A stretch of DNA of 10,381 nt, from positions 1 to 10,381 of the forward strand of contig CAMYLL010000065.1 in NCBI GenBank assembly GCA_947259235.1, written 5' to 3'. A program made the translations under genes and the position numbers. This document shows, in pieces, positions 1 to 6,524 of the stretch; the first letter of the stretch is position 1; every line of letters begins with the position of its first letter. The notes under the pieces were generated by a model that saw nothing but the letters and a program-made list of their open reading frames with translations, searched no databases and had not been told where the DNA came from. Origin of the DNA: an uncultured Pseudodesulfovibrio sp. GTDB taxonomy: Bacteria; Desulfobacterota; Desulfovibrionia; Desulfovibrionales; Desulfovibrionaceae.

Positions 1-1
1 C

Positions 2-640
2 GCCCTGGGCGAGGTGGACGTCATCTTTGCCGCGGCCTCGACCAAAAACGATTACTCCACGGCCTACTCCATCGCCCGCCCCCACATGAAGGAGGGCGTA
101 CAGGTGATCCAGCTGGGGTTTCCCATGACCAAGGACGAGGACGAGCTGAACGCGGCCTGGCAGGCCAATGCCAAAACCGTGGCCGCAGTGCTGGACCAGG
201 GGCTCGACGCCGCCTTCCTGACCCTGGGCGACCCCCTGACATACTCCACCTATGGCTATCTCCAGCGGACCCTGCTGGCCATAGACCCGACCATCAAGCT
301 CCAGGCCATCCCGGGCATCACCTCGTTCCATGCGGCCGCCGCCAAGATCGGGCTGGTCCTGTGCGAGTCCAAGGAGTCGCTGCTCATCACCTCGGGCGTC
401 TCGGACCCGCACACCCTCGAAGCACAGCTTGACGTGGCCGACAACGCTGTTATCCTCAAAGCCTACAAGAACTTCGAGGAGATCAGGGACACCCTGACCC
501 GGCTGCGCCTGTCGGACAAAACCGTCCTCGTCTCGCGGCTGGGCATGGACGACGAGTCCATCCTCATGGACATCAAGGACGCACCGGCGACGCCCCACTA
601 TTTCTCGCTGGCGCTGGTCAAGAAAAGCAAAAAGCAATGA
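2..640 (+). CDS. cobI: Precorrin-2/cobalt-factor II C20-methyltransferase (CobI/CbiL), 5'-truncated by window edge
   Basis: This enzyme transfers a methyl group from S-adenosylmethionine to C20 of the corrin precursor in cobalamin biosynthesis, in the cytoplasm. The reading frame is open from base 2 (A-L-G-E-V-D-V-I-F), so the first 20-25 residues are probably missing and the GTG at 14 is not the true start. 212 residues are visible against about 230-240 for the family. Family marks are the VDVIFAAASTKNDYS stretch near the N-terminus, the GDP motif of the tetrapyrrole methylase fold (codons from 227) followed by LTYSTYGYL, and PGITSFHAAAA. It overlaps the downstream cobaltochelatase gene by ATGA. 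That partner works on sirohydrochlorin before cobalt-dependent methylation, so the substrate here is probably cobalt-factor II, and the enzyme is CbiL in the anaerobic nomenclature. The substrate form is inferred from context; the family call is firm. Confidence 0.93.
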   Translation, partial: ALGEVDVIFAAASTKNDYSTAYSIARPHMKEGVQVIQLGFPMTKDEDELNAAWQANAKTVAAVLDQGLDAAFLTLGDPLTYSTYGYLQRTLLAIDPTIKLQAIPGITSFHAAAAKIGLVLCESKESLLITSGVSDPHTLEAQLDVADNAVILKAYKNFEEIRDTLTRLRLSDKTVLVSRLGMDDESILMDIKDAPATPHYFSLALVKKSKKQ

Positions 641-1431
641 AGCAAGCAATAGTCCTCGCCGCCTTCGGCTCCCGCCACGAGAACGCCGCCGCCTCCCTGG
701 CCCACATCACCGAGCGCGTGCGCCGGGCGCACCCCGACGTGCCCGTCTGCGTGGCCTACACCTCGAAGACCATCCGGGGGCACCTGGCCCAGGCCGGAGA
801 GGCCGTGGAGTCCGTGCCCGATGCGCTGGCCCGACTGCTGGCCGAGGGGACGACCCATGTCGTGGTCCAGTCCCTGCATCTGATCCCGGGAACCGAGTTC
901 CACGGGCTACTGGAGCTGGCCAACGAGCTGATGCTGCGCGAGGGCGGATTCAGCCGGGTGGAGGTGGGCTTTCCACTGGTAGCGGGCGAGGCCGGGATGG
1001 ACGCCGTGGCCGAGGCGATCCTGTCCGAAACCCTCAAGGGCCGGGGCGACAACGATGCCGTGCTGTTCATGGGCCACGGTACAAAACACGACGGCAACGT
1101 TTACTATGAAGCTTTACACCAGGCGTTCCAGAAACGCGACCGGACCGTGCACATGGGCGCCATGGAGGCTGAGCCGGGCATAGACGCCATCATCGAGCGG
1201 TTCACCCGCGACGGCGTGCGCAAGGCGTATCTGCTCCCCTTTCTCTTCAGCGCGGGCTGGCACGCGGCGCGCGACATGGTGGGCGAGGACGAGGCAAGCT
1301 GGAAGACCCGCCTGGAGCAGGCAGGCATCCGTTGCGAGGCGATCCTCAAGGGCGCGGGCGAATACGACGCCCTGGTCGATATCTGGCTCGCCCATCTGGA
1401 CGATGCCATACGCCGCCTCTCCCGCTGCTGA
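637..1431 (+). CDS. cbiK: Sirohydrochlorin cobaltochelatase CbiK (cytoplasmic type)
   Basis: A class II, ATP-independent chelatase that inserts Co2+ into sirohydrochlorin, the committing step of anaerobic cobalamin synthesis. The 264 residues match the usual length. The N-terminus reads AIVLAAFGSRHENA. The metal-site residues His147 (MGHGTKHDG), Glu177 (MGAMEAEPG) and His209 (SAGWHAARDM) fall exactly two positions after the Salmonella CbiK ligands His145, Glu175 and His207, as I recall them. There is no signal peptide, so this is the cytoplasmic form. Some Desulfovibrio also have an exported CbiK paralogue. The ATG overlaps the cobI stop (ATGA), and no strong Shine-Dalgarno precedes it, which suggests translational coupling. 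Its product is the substrate of the methyltransferase encoded just upstream. Some cobalt versus iron promiscuity is known for the family. Confidence 0.95.
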   Translation: MKQAIVLAAFGSRHENAAASLAHITERVRRAHPDVPVCVAYTSKTIRGHLAQAGEAVESVPDALARLLAEGTTHVVVQSLHLIPGTEFHGLLELANELMLREGGFSRVEVGFPLVAGEAGMDAVAEAILSETLKGRGDNDAVLFMGHGTKHDGNVYYEALHQAFQKRDRTVHMGAMEAEPGIDAIIERFTRDGVRKAYLLPFLFSAGWHAARDMVGEDEASWKTRLEQAGIRCEAILKGAGEYDALVDIWLAHLDDAIRRLSRC

Positions 1432-1573
1432 CAGACTGGCCCCAAAATCCCATTACCGATGTAGAGCGCCCCGTGGCGATCCTTCGGGTCATGCAGACTG
1501 TTTCCTCAGGCACAGCATCTTTTCTCACGGCAGAAGCCCCTCTCCCGGCCCCGCGCCGTCCGCGAGATGCTCA

Positions 1574-1602
1574 TTTACACCCGGATGCCCATGGGCTAGT
1601 CT
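1574..1602 (+). promoter_or_regulatory. Candidate sigma-70 promoter for the corrinoid activator–rsm22–lipB–lipA operon
   Basis: TTTACA (1574-1579; 5 of 6 matches to TTGACA) is separated by 17 nt from TAGTCT (1597-1602; 3 of 6 matches to TATAAT). The spacer ends in the perfect 10-nt palindrome GCCCATGGGC (1587-1596), immediately before the -10. Transcription would start near 1609, leaving a leader of only about 16 nt that just includes the ribosome binding site. Spacing and position are good, but the -10 is weak and nothing here proves activity. Confidence 0.4.
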
Positions 1603-1611
1603 GCCCGCGTC

Positions 1612-1616
1612 AAGGA
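1612..1616 (+). promoter_or_regulatory. Ribosome binding site that fixes the GTG start at 1625
   Basis: AAGGA at 1612-1616 lies 8 nt before GTG 1625. This is the best start signal in the region. It makes the protein begin with SIHIHTADGG, exactly at the first strand of the ferredoxin domain, instead of at the upstream ATG 1403 inside cbiK. Confidence 0.7.
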
Positions 1617-1624
1617 ACGCAACG

Positions 1625-3172
1625 GTGAGCATACACATACACACAGCAGACGGCGGACGGGTCGCCCTGGAACCGCGCCCGGGGGAGACCCTGGCCCGTA
1701 CCATCTTCCTGAGCAGGCTATGGCACGGCGTGCCCCTGTGCTCGGGCCTGGGCAAGTGCGGCCTGTGCCGCGTGCGCTTTGTTTCCGAGGCTCCGGCCTG
1801 GGGCCGTGACGAGCTCAGGAAGCTCGGGCAGGATGGCGTGGACCAGGGGTGGCGGCTGGCCTGTCTTCACCCCTCTGAACCATGCGAGGTGGAGCTTCCC
1901 GCCCCGGCGCGCAGCCAGCGGGCAGTGCGCACCCTCTCCCCGGCCAGCGGCGACTTCACCCTGGCCGTCGACCTCGGCACCACCAGCGTTCACTGGACCG
2001 CTCTCTCCGGCTCCACGCCCGTGGCCACCGGCCAGGAGCTCAACCCGCAAACAGGCATGGGCAGCGAGGTCATGTCCCGGCTGGCCGCAGCGTCCACGGC
2101 CGAGGGCCGCTTCGTGCTGCGCGCGCTGATCACAGACAGGCTGACGGAGATCGCGTCCATGGCGGCCCGCAACATGGGCGGCAGATGTACCGCCCTGGCC
2201 GTGTCCGGCAACCCGGCCATGACCTATATCCTCCTGGGCAGGAAGCCCGATGATCTGGCCAGCGCGCCCTATACTCTTTCCTACACCGGCGGCGACGAGA
2301 AGAAGCTCGGCGCAGGCCTGCCCCCGGCTTACATCCCCCCGCTCCTCGCCCCGTTCGTGGGGGCGGACATCAGCGCGGGGCTGGTGGCCATTGAATACGG
2401 CGACGCGCCGCAGTATCCATTTCTGCTGGCGGACCTCGGCACCAACGGCGAGTTCGTCCTCGCCCTGTCGCCGCAGGAGCGGCTGTGCGCCAGCGTGCCC
2501 ATGGGCCCGGCCCTGGAGGGCGTAGGGCTCTCATTCGGACGCACGGCGGGACCGGGCGCGGTCACCGGCTACACCCTGACTCCCGCCGGGCTGAACGCCA
2601 CCCGCTACCCTGGCCCCCCGGACGGGCCGCCCGGCATGACCGGCACGGGCTATCTTTCCCTGGTCGCCATCCTCCTGCGCCACGGCGTGCTGGACGACGC
2701 GGGCCGCTTCGGCCCCGGGGCGACCCCGCTGGCGGCCCGGCTGGCCGCCCGGCTGACCACCATTGCGGGCGAGCCCGCCCTGGCCCTGGATGACGGTCTC
2801 TCCCTCCCCGCCTCGGACATAGAGGAAATCCTCAAGGTCAAGGCGGCCTTCAACCTCGCCATGTCCGCCCTGCTGGGCGCGGCGGGGCTGACCCCGTCCA
2901 GGCTCGCGGCCATCCACATCGCCGGAGCCCTGGGCGAGCACGTCTCCCTCGACGACCTGGAGACCCTCGGCTTCCTGCCCCCCGGGGCAAAGGCCAGGGC
3001 CGTCAAGGCGGGCAACACGTCCCTCAGGGGGACCGAACTGATACTGACCGATCCCGGCGCGCGGGCCTTTGCCCAGACGCTGCCGGACACCATAACCGGA
3101 CTGGACCTGACCGCCGATGAATCCTTCGGCGACAGGTACATGCAAAGGATGCGCTTCACCTATGTCGATTGA
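1625..3172 (+). CDS. 2Fe-2S/ASKHA corrinoid activation protein (RACE/RamA-like, DUF4445)
   Basis: ATP-dependent reductive activator that returns inactive Co(II)-corrinoid proteins to Co(I). From the GTG start the protein has 515 residues. Residues 1-92 are a plant-type ferredoxin domain with cluster ligands C39, C45, C48 (CSGLGKCGLC) and C80. An ASKHA ATPase domain begins at about 111, with DLGTTS at 116-121, DLGTNGE at 270-276 and the DUF4445 signature AGALGEHVS at 433-441, followed by ETLGFLPPG. RACo-type relatives are about 630 residues and carry roughly 100 residues of linker and middle domain between the two parts; here only some 18 residues remain. The stop lies 11 nt inside the next gene. 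The cobalamin genes upstream fit a corrinoid role. The target protein is not visible here; methionine synthase lacking its own reactivation domain is a good candidate, because RamA-like proteins have been linked to MetH in other bacteria, including Desulfovibrio, to my recollection. Confidence 0.85.
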   Translation: MSIHIHTADGGRVALEPRPGETLARTIFLSRLWHGVPLCSGLGKCGLCRVRFVSEAPAWGRDELRKLGQDGVDQGWRLACLHPSEPCEVELPAPARSQRAVRTLSPASGDFTLAVDLGTTSVHWTALSGSTPVATGQELNPQTGMGSEVMSRLAAASTAEGRFVLRALITDRLTEIASMAARNMGGRCTALAVSGNPAMTYILLGRKPDDLASAPYTLSYTGGDEKKLGAGLPPAYIPPLLAPFVGADISAGLVAIEYGDAPQYPFLLADLGTNGEFVLALSPQERLCASVPMGPALEGVGLSFGRTAGPGAVTGYTLTPAGLNATRYPGPPDGPPGMTGTGYLSLVAILLRHGVLDDAGRFGPGATPLAARLAARLTTIAGEPALALDDGLSLPASDIEEILKVKAAFNLAMSALLGAAGLTPSRLAAIHIAGALGEHVSLDDLETLGFLPPGAKARAVKAGNTSLRGTELILTDPGARAFAQTLPDTITGLDLTADESFGDRYMQRMRFTYVD

Positions 3173-4289
3173 CAGCCTGTTTCCCAACATCACGGCAGAG
3201 AACGAGGCCGAGCTTGAGCGCTTCGGCGAGATCCTCAAGCGGGTCTGGCCCCTCAAGGCCAAGCACCGCGACCAGCTCAAGTACGACATCCGCGACATGT
3301 CGCGCTCGCTGACCAACGAACGCTCCGAGCGGCGGCCGGACTACATGGGCGACGCCCGGTTCCTCTCGCCCTATCTGTGCTATTTCCTGCCCTGGAACCT
3401 CTATCGCATGTCCCGGCTCTTCGCGGGCATGGAGTTCGACATTCCCGACGGCGGGGAGGTGGTCGATCTCGGCTCCGGCCCGCTCACGGCGGTCATCGCC
3501 CTGTGGATGTCCCGCCCCCATCTGCGCGACCGCGCGCTGACCTTCACCTGCATGGACCGCGTGCCCAAATCCATGCAGGCGGGCCTCAAGCTGTTCGAGG
3601 CCGTGGCGGGCAAAAGCCCCTGGCGCATCAAGACGGTCAAGGCGGCCTTCACCGACCGCATCATGCGCAAGGCGGACCTCGTGATCATGGCCAACGCCCT
3701 CAACGAGCTGGACTGGTCGGGCCGCACCGCCCGTCCCCAGGCGGAAAAGCTCGCCCGACACCTGATCGGCGCGTGCAAGGACACGGGCCGCATCCTGCTC
3801 ATCGAGACAGGCGTGCGCCTCACCGGGCGGATCATCGCCGAGATGCGCGGGCAGATGCTGGCCAACGGGTTCAAACCCATCGCCCCCTGCCCCCACGCCC
3901 TGGAGTGCCCCATGCCCGCCACGGGACAGGGCGCGCCGTGGTGCCATTTCAACTTCTCGGTCAAGGGCGCGCCCAAGTGGCTGGAGATGCTCTCGGCCGA
4001 GGCGCGGCTGGACAAGACCGGCGTGTCGCTCAACTTCCTCTACCTCTCGCGCAACGGGGCCAAGGACTGGGGCGCGGTGCGCGTCATCTCCGAGCCCTTC
4101 GGCCTGCACGGCGGCAACGGCCAGTACGCCTGCTCCGACAAGGGGCTGACCCTGGTGGACTACGGCTTTAAGCAACGGCCGCTCTTTCCGGGCCAGGCCA
4201 TGGTCCCGGACTGGCCCGCCGAGCCCAGGAAGGACCTCAAGTCCGGCGCGCTGATCCTGCCGTACAAGACCCCGTCCGAAGTCAAATGA
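3162..4289 (+). CDS. Rsm22/METTL17-family small-ribosomal-subunit methyltransferase-like protein with four-Cys motif
   Basis: 375 residues from ATG 3162. An upstream in-frame ATG at 3117 would lie well inside the previous gene, and AAAGGA at 3144-3149 stands 12 nt before 3162. The Rossmann methyltransferase core shows SAM motif I as [16 protein letters not shown] (100-115), an acidic position at the next strand (CMDRVP, 130-135) and [12 protein letters not shown] (174-185). A family-specific C-terminal part follows, with C243-P-H-A-L-E-C249, W260-C261-H-F and C324. The set resembles the [4Fe-4S] cysteines described in mitochondrial METTL17/Rsm22, which bind the small ribosomal subunit during assembly. 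The bacterial role is not established; it may be an rRNA methyltransferase or an assembly factor with no catalysis. The gene overlaps its neighbours on both sides (11 nt upstream, 4 nt with lipB), so it is firmly inside the operon. Confidence 0.85.
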   Translation: MSIDSLFPNITAENEAELERFGEILKRVWPLKAKHRDQLKYDIRDMSRSLTNERSERRPDYMGDARFLSPYLCYFLPWNLYRMSRLFAGMEFDIPDGGEVVDLGSGPLTAVIALWMSRPHLRDRALTFTCMDRVPKSMQAGLKLFEAVAGKSPWRIKTVKAAFTDRIMRKADLVIMANALNELDWSGRTARPQAEKLARHLIGACKDTGRILLIETGVRLTGRIIAEMRGQMLANGFKPIAPCPHALECPMPATGQGAPWCHFNFSVKGAPKWLEMLSAEARLDKTGVSLNFLYLSRNGAKDWGAVRVISEPFGLHGGNGQYACSDKGLTLVDYGFKQRPLFPGQAMVPDWPAEPRKDLKSGALILPYKTPSEVK

Positions 4290-4948
4290 ACATCATCGAC
4301 CTCGGACTGATCGGATACACCCAGGCAGAGGCGTTGCAGCTCAAGGCCCTGGAAGCCGTCACCGCCGGAGAGCAGGCCAACACCCTCTTCCTGCTGGAGC
4401 ACCCCAAGGTCATCACCCTGGGCCGCCAGGGCGGAGCCGAGAACCTGCACGCGGACGCGGCCTTCCTTGCCGCGCAGGGCATAGAGCTGGCCCAGACCGC
4501 GCGCGGGGGCAACATCACCTGCCATTTCCCGGGCCAGTTGGTGGCCTATCCCATCTGGCGGGTGGAGCGGCGACCCGGCGGCATGAAGAAATTCTTTCAC
4601 GACATGGAAGAGGCGGTCATACGGACCTGCGCCCGGTTCGGCGTGGGCACGGTTCGCCGCCCCGGCCACCCCGGCGTGTGGGTGGACGAGACACGGAAAA
4701 TATGCTCAATGGGCATCGGCGTGCGCCGCTGGGTCACCTATCACGGCCTGGCCCTCAACGTGGGGCGCGACGTCAGCCTGTTCGAAATGATCACCCTGTG
4801 CGGCATCCAGGGAGCGAGACCGACCTCGCTCTCCACAGAGGCCGGACGCGACATCACCATCGAGGAAGCCAAGCATGTCTTTGCCCAAGAGTTCGGAGAA
4901 GCCTTTGCGGATTCCGCCGTGGCTGCGGATCAAGCTCCCCAAGAGTGA
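4286..4948 (+). CDS. lipB: Octanoyl-[acyl-carrier-protein]:protein N-octanoyltransferase LipB
   Basis: Moves octanoate from acyl carrier protein to the lipoyl-domain lysine of target enzymes such as the glycine-cleavage H protein or 2-oxoacid dehydrogenases; it is the first step of de novo lipoylation, in the cytoplasm. The 220 residues match the family length. Seen in the sequence: [13 protein letters not shown] (38-50), the substrate-pocket motif [19 protein letters not shown] (73-91, where most homologues have RGGdxTyHGPGQ), catalytic Lys138 in [28 protein letters not shown] (147-159), and the nucleophile Cys172 in [14 protein letters not shown]. The ATG overlaps the preceding stop as ATGA, implying coupled translation. 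The last 24 codons overlap lipA, which starts inside this gene. Confidence 0.95.
   Translation: MNIIDLGLIGYTQAEALQLKALEAVTAGEQANTLFLLEHPKVITLGRQGGAENLHADAAFLAAQGIELAQTARGGNITCHFPGQLVAYPIWRVERRPGGMKKFFHDMEEAVIRTCARFGVGTVRRPGHPGVWVDETRKICSMGIGVRRWVTYHGLALNVGRDVSLFEMITLCGIQGARPTSLSTEAGRDITIEEAKHVFAQEFGEAFADSAVAADQAPQE
4862..4866 (+). promoter_or_regulatory. Ribosome binding site for lipA, inside lipB
   Basis: GAGGA at 4862-4866 stands 8 nt before ATG 4875. It supports starting lipA within the lipB coding sequence, giving a true 74-nt gene overlap. Confidence 0.65.
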
Positions 4949-5774
4949 GAACTTCTCCTGCACCTCCGGCCTCATCGAGGACCTGCACCTGAACACGGTC
5001 TGCCAGAGCGCCAAGTGCCCCAACAAGTGGGAGTGCTTCTCCAGGAACGTGGCCACCTTCCTGATCATGGGCAGCATCTGCACGCGCAACTGCGCCTTCT
5101 GCAACATCGCCCCGGGCCGCATGGAACCCCTGGACGCGGACGAACCCGCCCGCGTGGCCGAGGCCGCCCGGCGGCTCAAGCTCAGACACGTGGTCATCAC
5201 CTCCGTCACCCGCGACGACCTGCCCGACGGCGGGTCCGCCCACTTCGCGGCCACCATCACGGCAGTTCGCCGGGCCATGCCCGGCTGTACGGTGGAGGTG
5301 CTCATCCCCGACTTCCAGGGAGACGAATCCGCCCTGCGCACCGTGCTCGACGCCCGGCCCGAAGTGCTCAACCACAACCTCGAAACCGTCCCCGCCCTCT
5401 ATCCCGCCATCCGGCCCCAGGCGGACTACCGCCAGAGCCTGACCCTGCTTGAACGCTCCAAGGCCATGGCTCCGGCCATCCCCACCAAGAGCGGCATCAT
5501 GGTCGGCCTTGGCGAAACGGACGAGCAGATCCTGCCCGTGCTCGACGATCTGGCCGCCATCGGCTGCGACATCGTGACCATCGGCCAATACATGCAGCCC
5601 ACGCGCCATCACCCGCGCGTCACCCGCTACGTGGAGCCCGCCGTCTTCGACACCTATGCCGAACAGGCCAGGGCGCGCGGCATCCGCCATGTGTTCAGCG
5701 CCCCCCTTGTCCGCTCCAGCTACAACGCCGAGCAGTTCGTCACGCCCGACACGGCCCGGGCTCCGAACGAATAA
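4875..5774 (+). CDS. lipA: Lipoyl synthase LipA (radical SAM)
   Basis: Inserts two sulfur atoms into protein-bound octanoyl groups at C6 and C8, using two 4Fe-4S clusters and S-adenosylmethionine. The 299 residues match the family. The N-terminus [14 protein letters not shown] (9-22) is typical and supports the ATG at 4875. The auxiliary-cluster motif CX4CX5C is C43, C48, C54; the radical-SAM motif CX3CX2C is C69, C73, C76 ([10 protein letters not shown]). Other marks are [12 protein letters not shown], the [10 protein letters not shown] strand, [12 protein letters not shown] and the conserved C-terminal RSSY (280-283), whose serine ligates the auxiliary cluster. It acts after LipB, encoded just upstream with a 74-nt overlap. 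It is the last gene of the operon, and hairpins follow the stop. Confidence 0.97.
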   Translation: MSLPKSSEKPLRIPPWLRIKLPKSENFSCTSGLIEDLHLNTVCQSAKCPNKWECFSRNVATFLIMGSICTRNCAFCNIAPGRMEPLDADEPARVAEAARRLKLRHVVITSVTRDDLPDGGSAHFAATITAVRRAMPGCTVEVLIPDFQGDESALRTVLDARPEVLNHNLETVPALYPAIRPQADYRQSLTLLERSKAMAPAIPTKSGIMVGLGETDEQILPVLDDLAAIGCDIVTIGQYMQPTRHHPRVTRYVEPAVFDTYAEQARARGIRHVFSAPLVRSSYNAEQFVTPDTARAPNE

Positions 5775-5838
5775 CCGGCCACGGTTCCCATATCGTACTC
5801 GACCCGGTAACCCCCAGGGCACCGGGTCGCGGCCGTTT
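5773..5838 (+). terminator. Candidate terminator after lipA (two hairpins)
   Basis: Overlapping the stop codon is a small hairpin, AACCG (5773-5777) with CGGTT (5782-5786) and a 4-nt loop. A stronger one follows: CGACCCGGT (5800-5808) pairs perfectly with ACCGGGTCG (5821-5829) across a 12-nt loop. Only TTT (5836-5838) follows, so it is an imperfect intrinsic terminator. The location between the operon end and a new promoter fits transcription termination. Confidence 0.5.
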
Positions 5839-5860
5839 CCCCCCCACTCGCTCCTCAAAC

Positions 5861-5890
5861 CCGACACCGCCGCCAATCCCGAATTATAAT
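5861..5890 (+). promoter_or_regulatory. Sigma-70-type promoter of the zraP-like gene
   Basis: A perfect -10 hexamer TATAAT (5885-5890) stands 18 nt after CCGACA (5861-5866; 4 of 6 matches to TTGACA). Transcription would start near 5897, giving a leader of about 50 nt. No sigma-54 element (GG-N10-GC arrangement) was found, although E. coli zraP uses one. Confidence 0.5.
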
Positions 5891-5906
5891 ATGGACCATT
5901 TCCATA
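5890..5906 (+). promoter_or_regulatory. Candidate operator: inverted repeat at the zraP-like start site
   Basis: TATGGA (5890-5895), 5-nt spacer, TCCATA (5901-5906): a perfect 6-bp inverted repeat that touches the last base of the -10 and covers the predicted transcription start. A repressor bound here would block initiation. No regulator is encoded nearby, so the binding protein is unknown, and a 6-bp repeat can occur by chance. Confidence 0.3.
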
Positions 5907-5945
5907 CGTGCTAGTCTTGTGACAAACATTTTACGGAGGCGTATC

Positions 5946-6473
5946 ATGAAGAGGATTCTATTGATTCTGGCGTGTCTCGGCATACTGACGACCGGCTGGC
6001 CGGCCATGGCCCAGATGGGCGGTGGCCACATGATGTCGGGCGGCCACGGTGTTCCCGGCGGCGCATGGGGTTCGTATCAGGCGACCCCGGAACAGGAGGC
6101 GGCAGTCAAGGAGATCATGGACAAGTATCAGCCGTCCATAACGGCGACGGCCGAAAGGATATGGGCCGCCCGGGCGGAGCTCAACGGCGAGCTGGCCCGC
6201 GACACGATCGACAGGAATACGGTCAAGACCCTGGCAAAGAAGATCGGTGGCATGCTCGCCCAGTCCTACGAGATGCAGGTGGAAATGCTCATGGAAATGC
6301 GCGCCAAGGGGCTGTCCTACTATGGCATGGGCATGATGCACGGCGGCCTGATGCACGGCGGCATGATGGGCGGTGGCATGATGGGCGATAGCATGCCGGG
6401 CATGATGCCGGGCGGCTGGCAGGGACCGGAACGCGACGAAGATGGCCGCGGATACATGCCGCAGCAACCGTGA
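5946..6473 (+). CDS. Periplasmic ZraP/Spy-like metal-resistance protein with Met/His-rich tail
   Basis: 175 residues from ATG 5946, which follows GGAGG (5935-5939) by 6 nt; an in-frame ATG at 5919 lacks such a signal. A Sec signal peptide covers about 1-22 (KR, then a hydrophobic core, then AMA before Gln23), so the protein is periplasmic. The mature N-terminus is QMGGGHMMSGGHG. Residues about 47-122 are a helical segment (ATPEQEAAVKEIMDKYQPSI onward, through LNGELARDTIDRNTVKTLAKKI) like the Metal_resist/ZraP–Spy–CpxP superfamily. The tail 128-154 carries 11 Met and 2 His in 27 residues (MMHGGLMHGGMMGGGMM). Mature cysteines are absent. Known relatives are oligomeric zinc- or copper-binding chaperones in envelope stress. 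The Met-rich tail suggests soft metals such as Cu(I), which is inference. It appears to be a single-gene unit with its own promoter. Confidence 0.78.
   Translation: MKRILLILACLGILTTGWPAMAQMGGGHMMSGGHGVPGGAWGSYQATPEQEAAVKEIMDKYQPSITATAERIWAARAELNGELARDTIDRNTVKTLAKKIGGMLAQSYEMQVEMLMEMRAKGLSYYGMGMMHGGLMHGGMMGGGMMGDSMPGMMPGGWQGPERDEDGRGYMPQQP
6331..6410 (+). repeat. Short degenerate direct repeats encoding the Met-rich tail
   Basis: ATGCACGGCGG occurs at 6336-6346 and 6351-6361, and GGCATGATGGGCG at 6360-6372 and 6375-6387, with further GGCATG(AT)G copies to about 6410. They lie in frame and encode MHGG and GMMG units. Slippage between such units could change tail length among strains. Confidence 0.7.
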
Positions 6474-6524
6474 CCCGTGAATCGCCCGGCCAGATCATAG
6501 TGATCACGAGGACGGTTCGGGCGG
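6474..6524. other. Convergent intergenic gap between the zraP-like gene and recJ
   Basis: The 51 nt between two stop codons hold a small hairpin, GATCA (6493-6497), TAG, TGATC (6501-6505), and the distant complementary pair CGCCCG (6483-6488) and CGGGCG (6518-6523). These could fold into a bidirectional stem that stops both transcripts. Neither side has a T-tract, so termination is only a suggestion from position. Confidence 0.3.

Larger units (their letters stand above)
1432..1624 (+). other. Intergenic region between cbiK and the corrinoid activator gene
   Basis: These 193 nt carry no convincing gene. The frame of the downstream gene stays open back to an ATG at 1403, but that would overlap cbiK, and the translated stretch resembles no domain. 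I looked for a cobalamin riboswitch, given the B12 genes on both sides, and saw no recognisable B12-box. A weak hairpin (CTGT 1498-1501 with ACAG 1512-1515) is followed by TCTTTTCTC at 1518-1526 and could be a poor terminator for cobI-cbiK. The last 60 nt hold a promoter candidate and a ribosome binding site, annotated separately. Confidence 0.6.

Noticed and set aside
2..16. GTG at 14 as the true start of cobI
   Set aside because: Family members have about 20-25 residues before the VDVIFAAAS stretch, and the frame is open to the window edge, so the gene continues upstream.
1403..1624. N-terminal extension of the corrinoid activator from ATG 1403
   Set aside because: It would overlap cbiK and add 74 residues unlike any domain. 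The GTG at 1625 has a good ribosome binding site and begins at the ferredoxin fold.
1432..1624. Cobalamin riboswitch before the corrinoid activator gene
   Set aside because: The gene context invited it, but no B12-box or compatible long stem arrangement could be seen, and the region is short.
3156..4175. 339-codon open frame on the minus strand opposite the Rsm22 gene
   Set aside because: No domain is recognisable and the composition is that of a GC-rich shadow. The plus strand encodes a clear family member.
4854..5876. 340-codon open frame on the minus strand opposite lipA
   Set aside because: It is antisense to lipA with all radical-SAM motifs. The translation is Gly/Ala/Val-rich with no domain signature.
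5890..5911. Sigma-54 promoter for the zraP-like gene, as in E. coli zraP
   Set aside because: GG at 5893-5894 and GC at 5910-5911 are too far apart for the GG-N10-GC element, and the flanking bases do not match.
5946..5975. Lipoprotein signal at Cys10 of the ZraP-like protein
   Set aside because: L-A-C resembles a lipobox but leaves only 9 residues before the cysteine, too short for a signal peptide. The AMA site before Gln23 fits Sec cleavage better.
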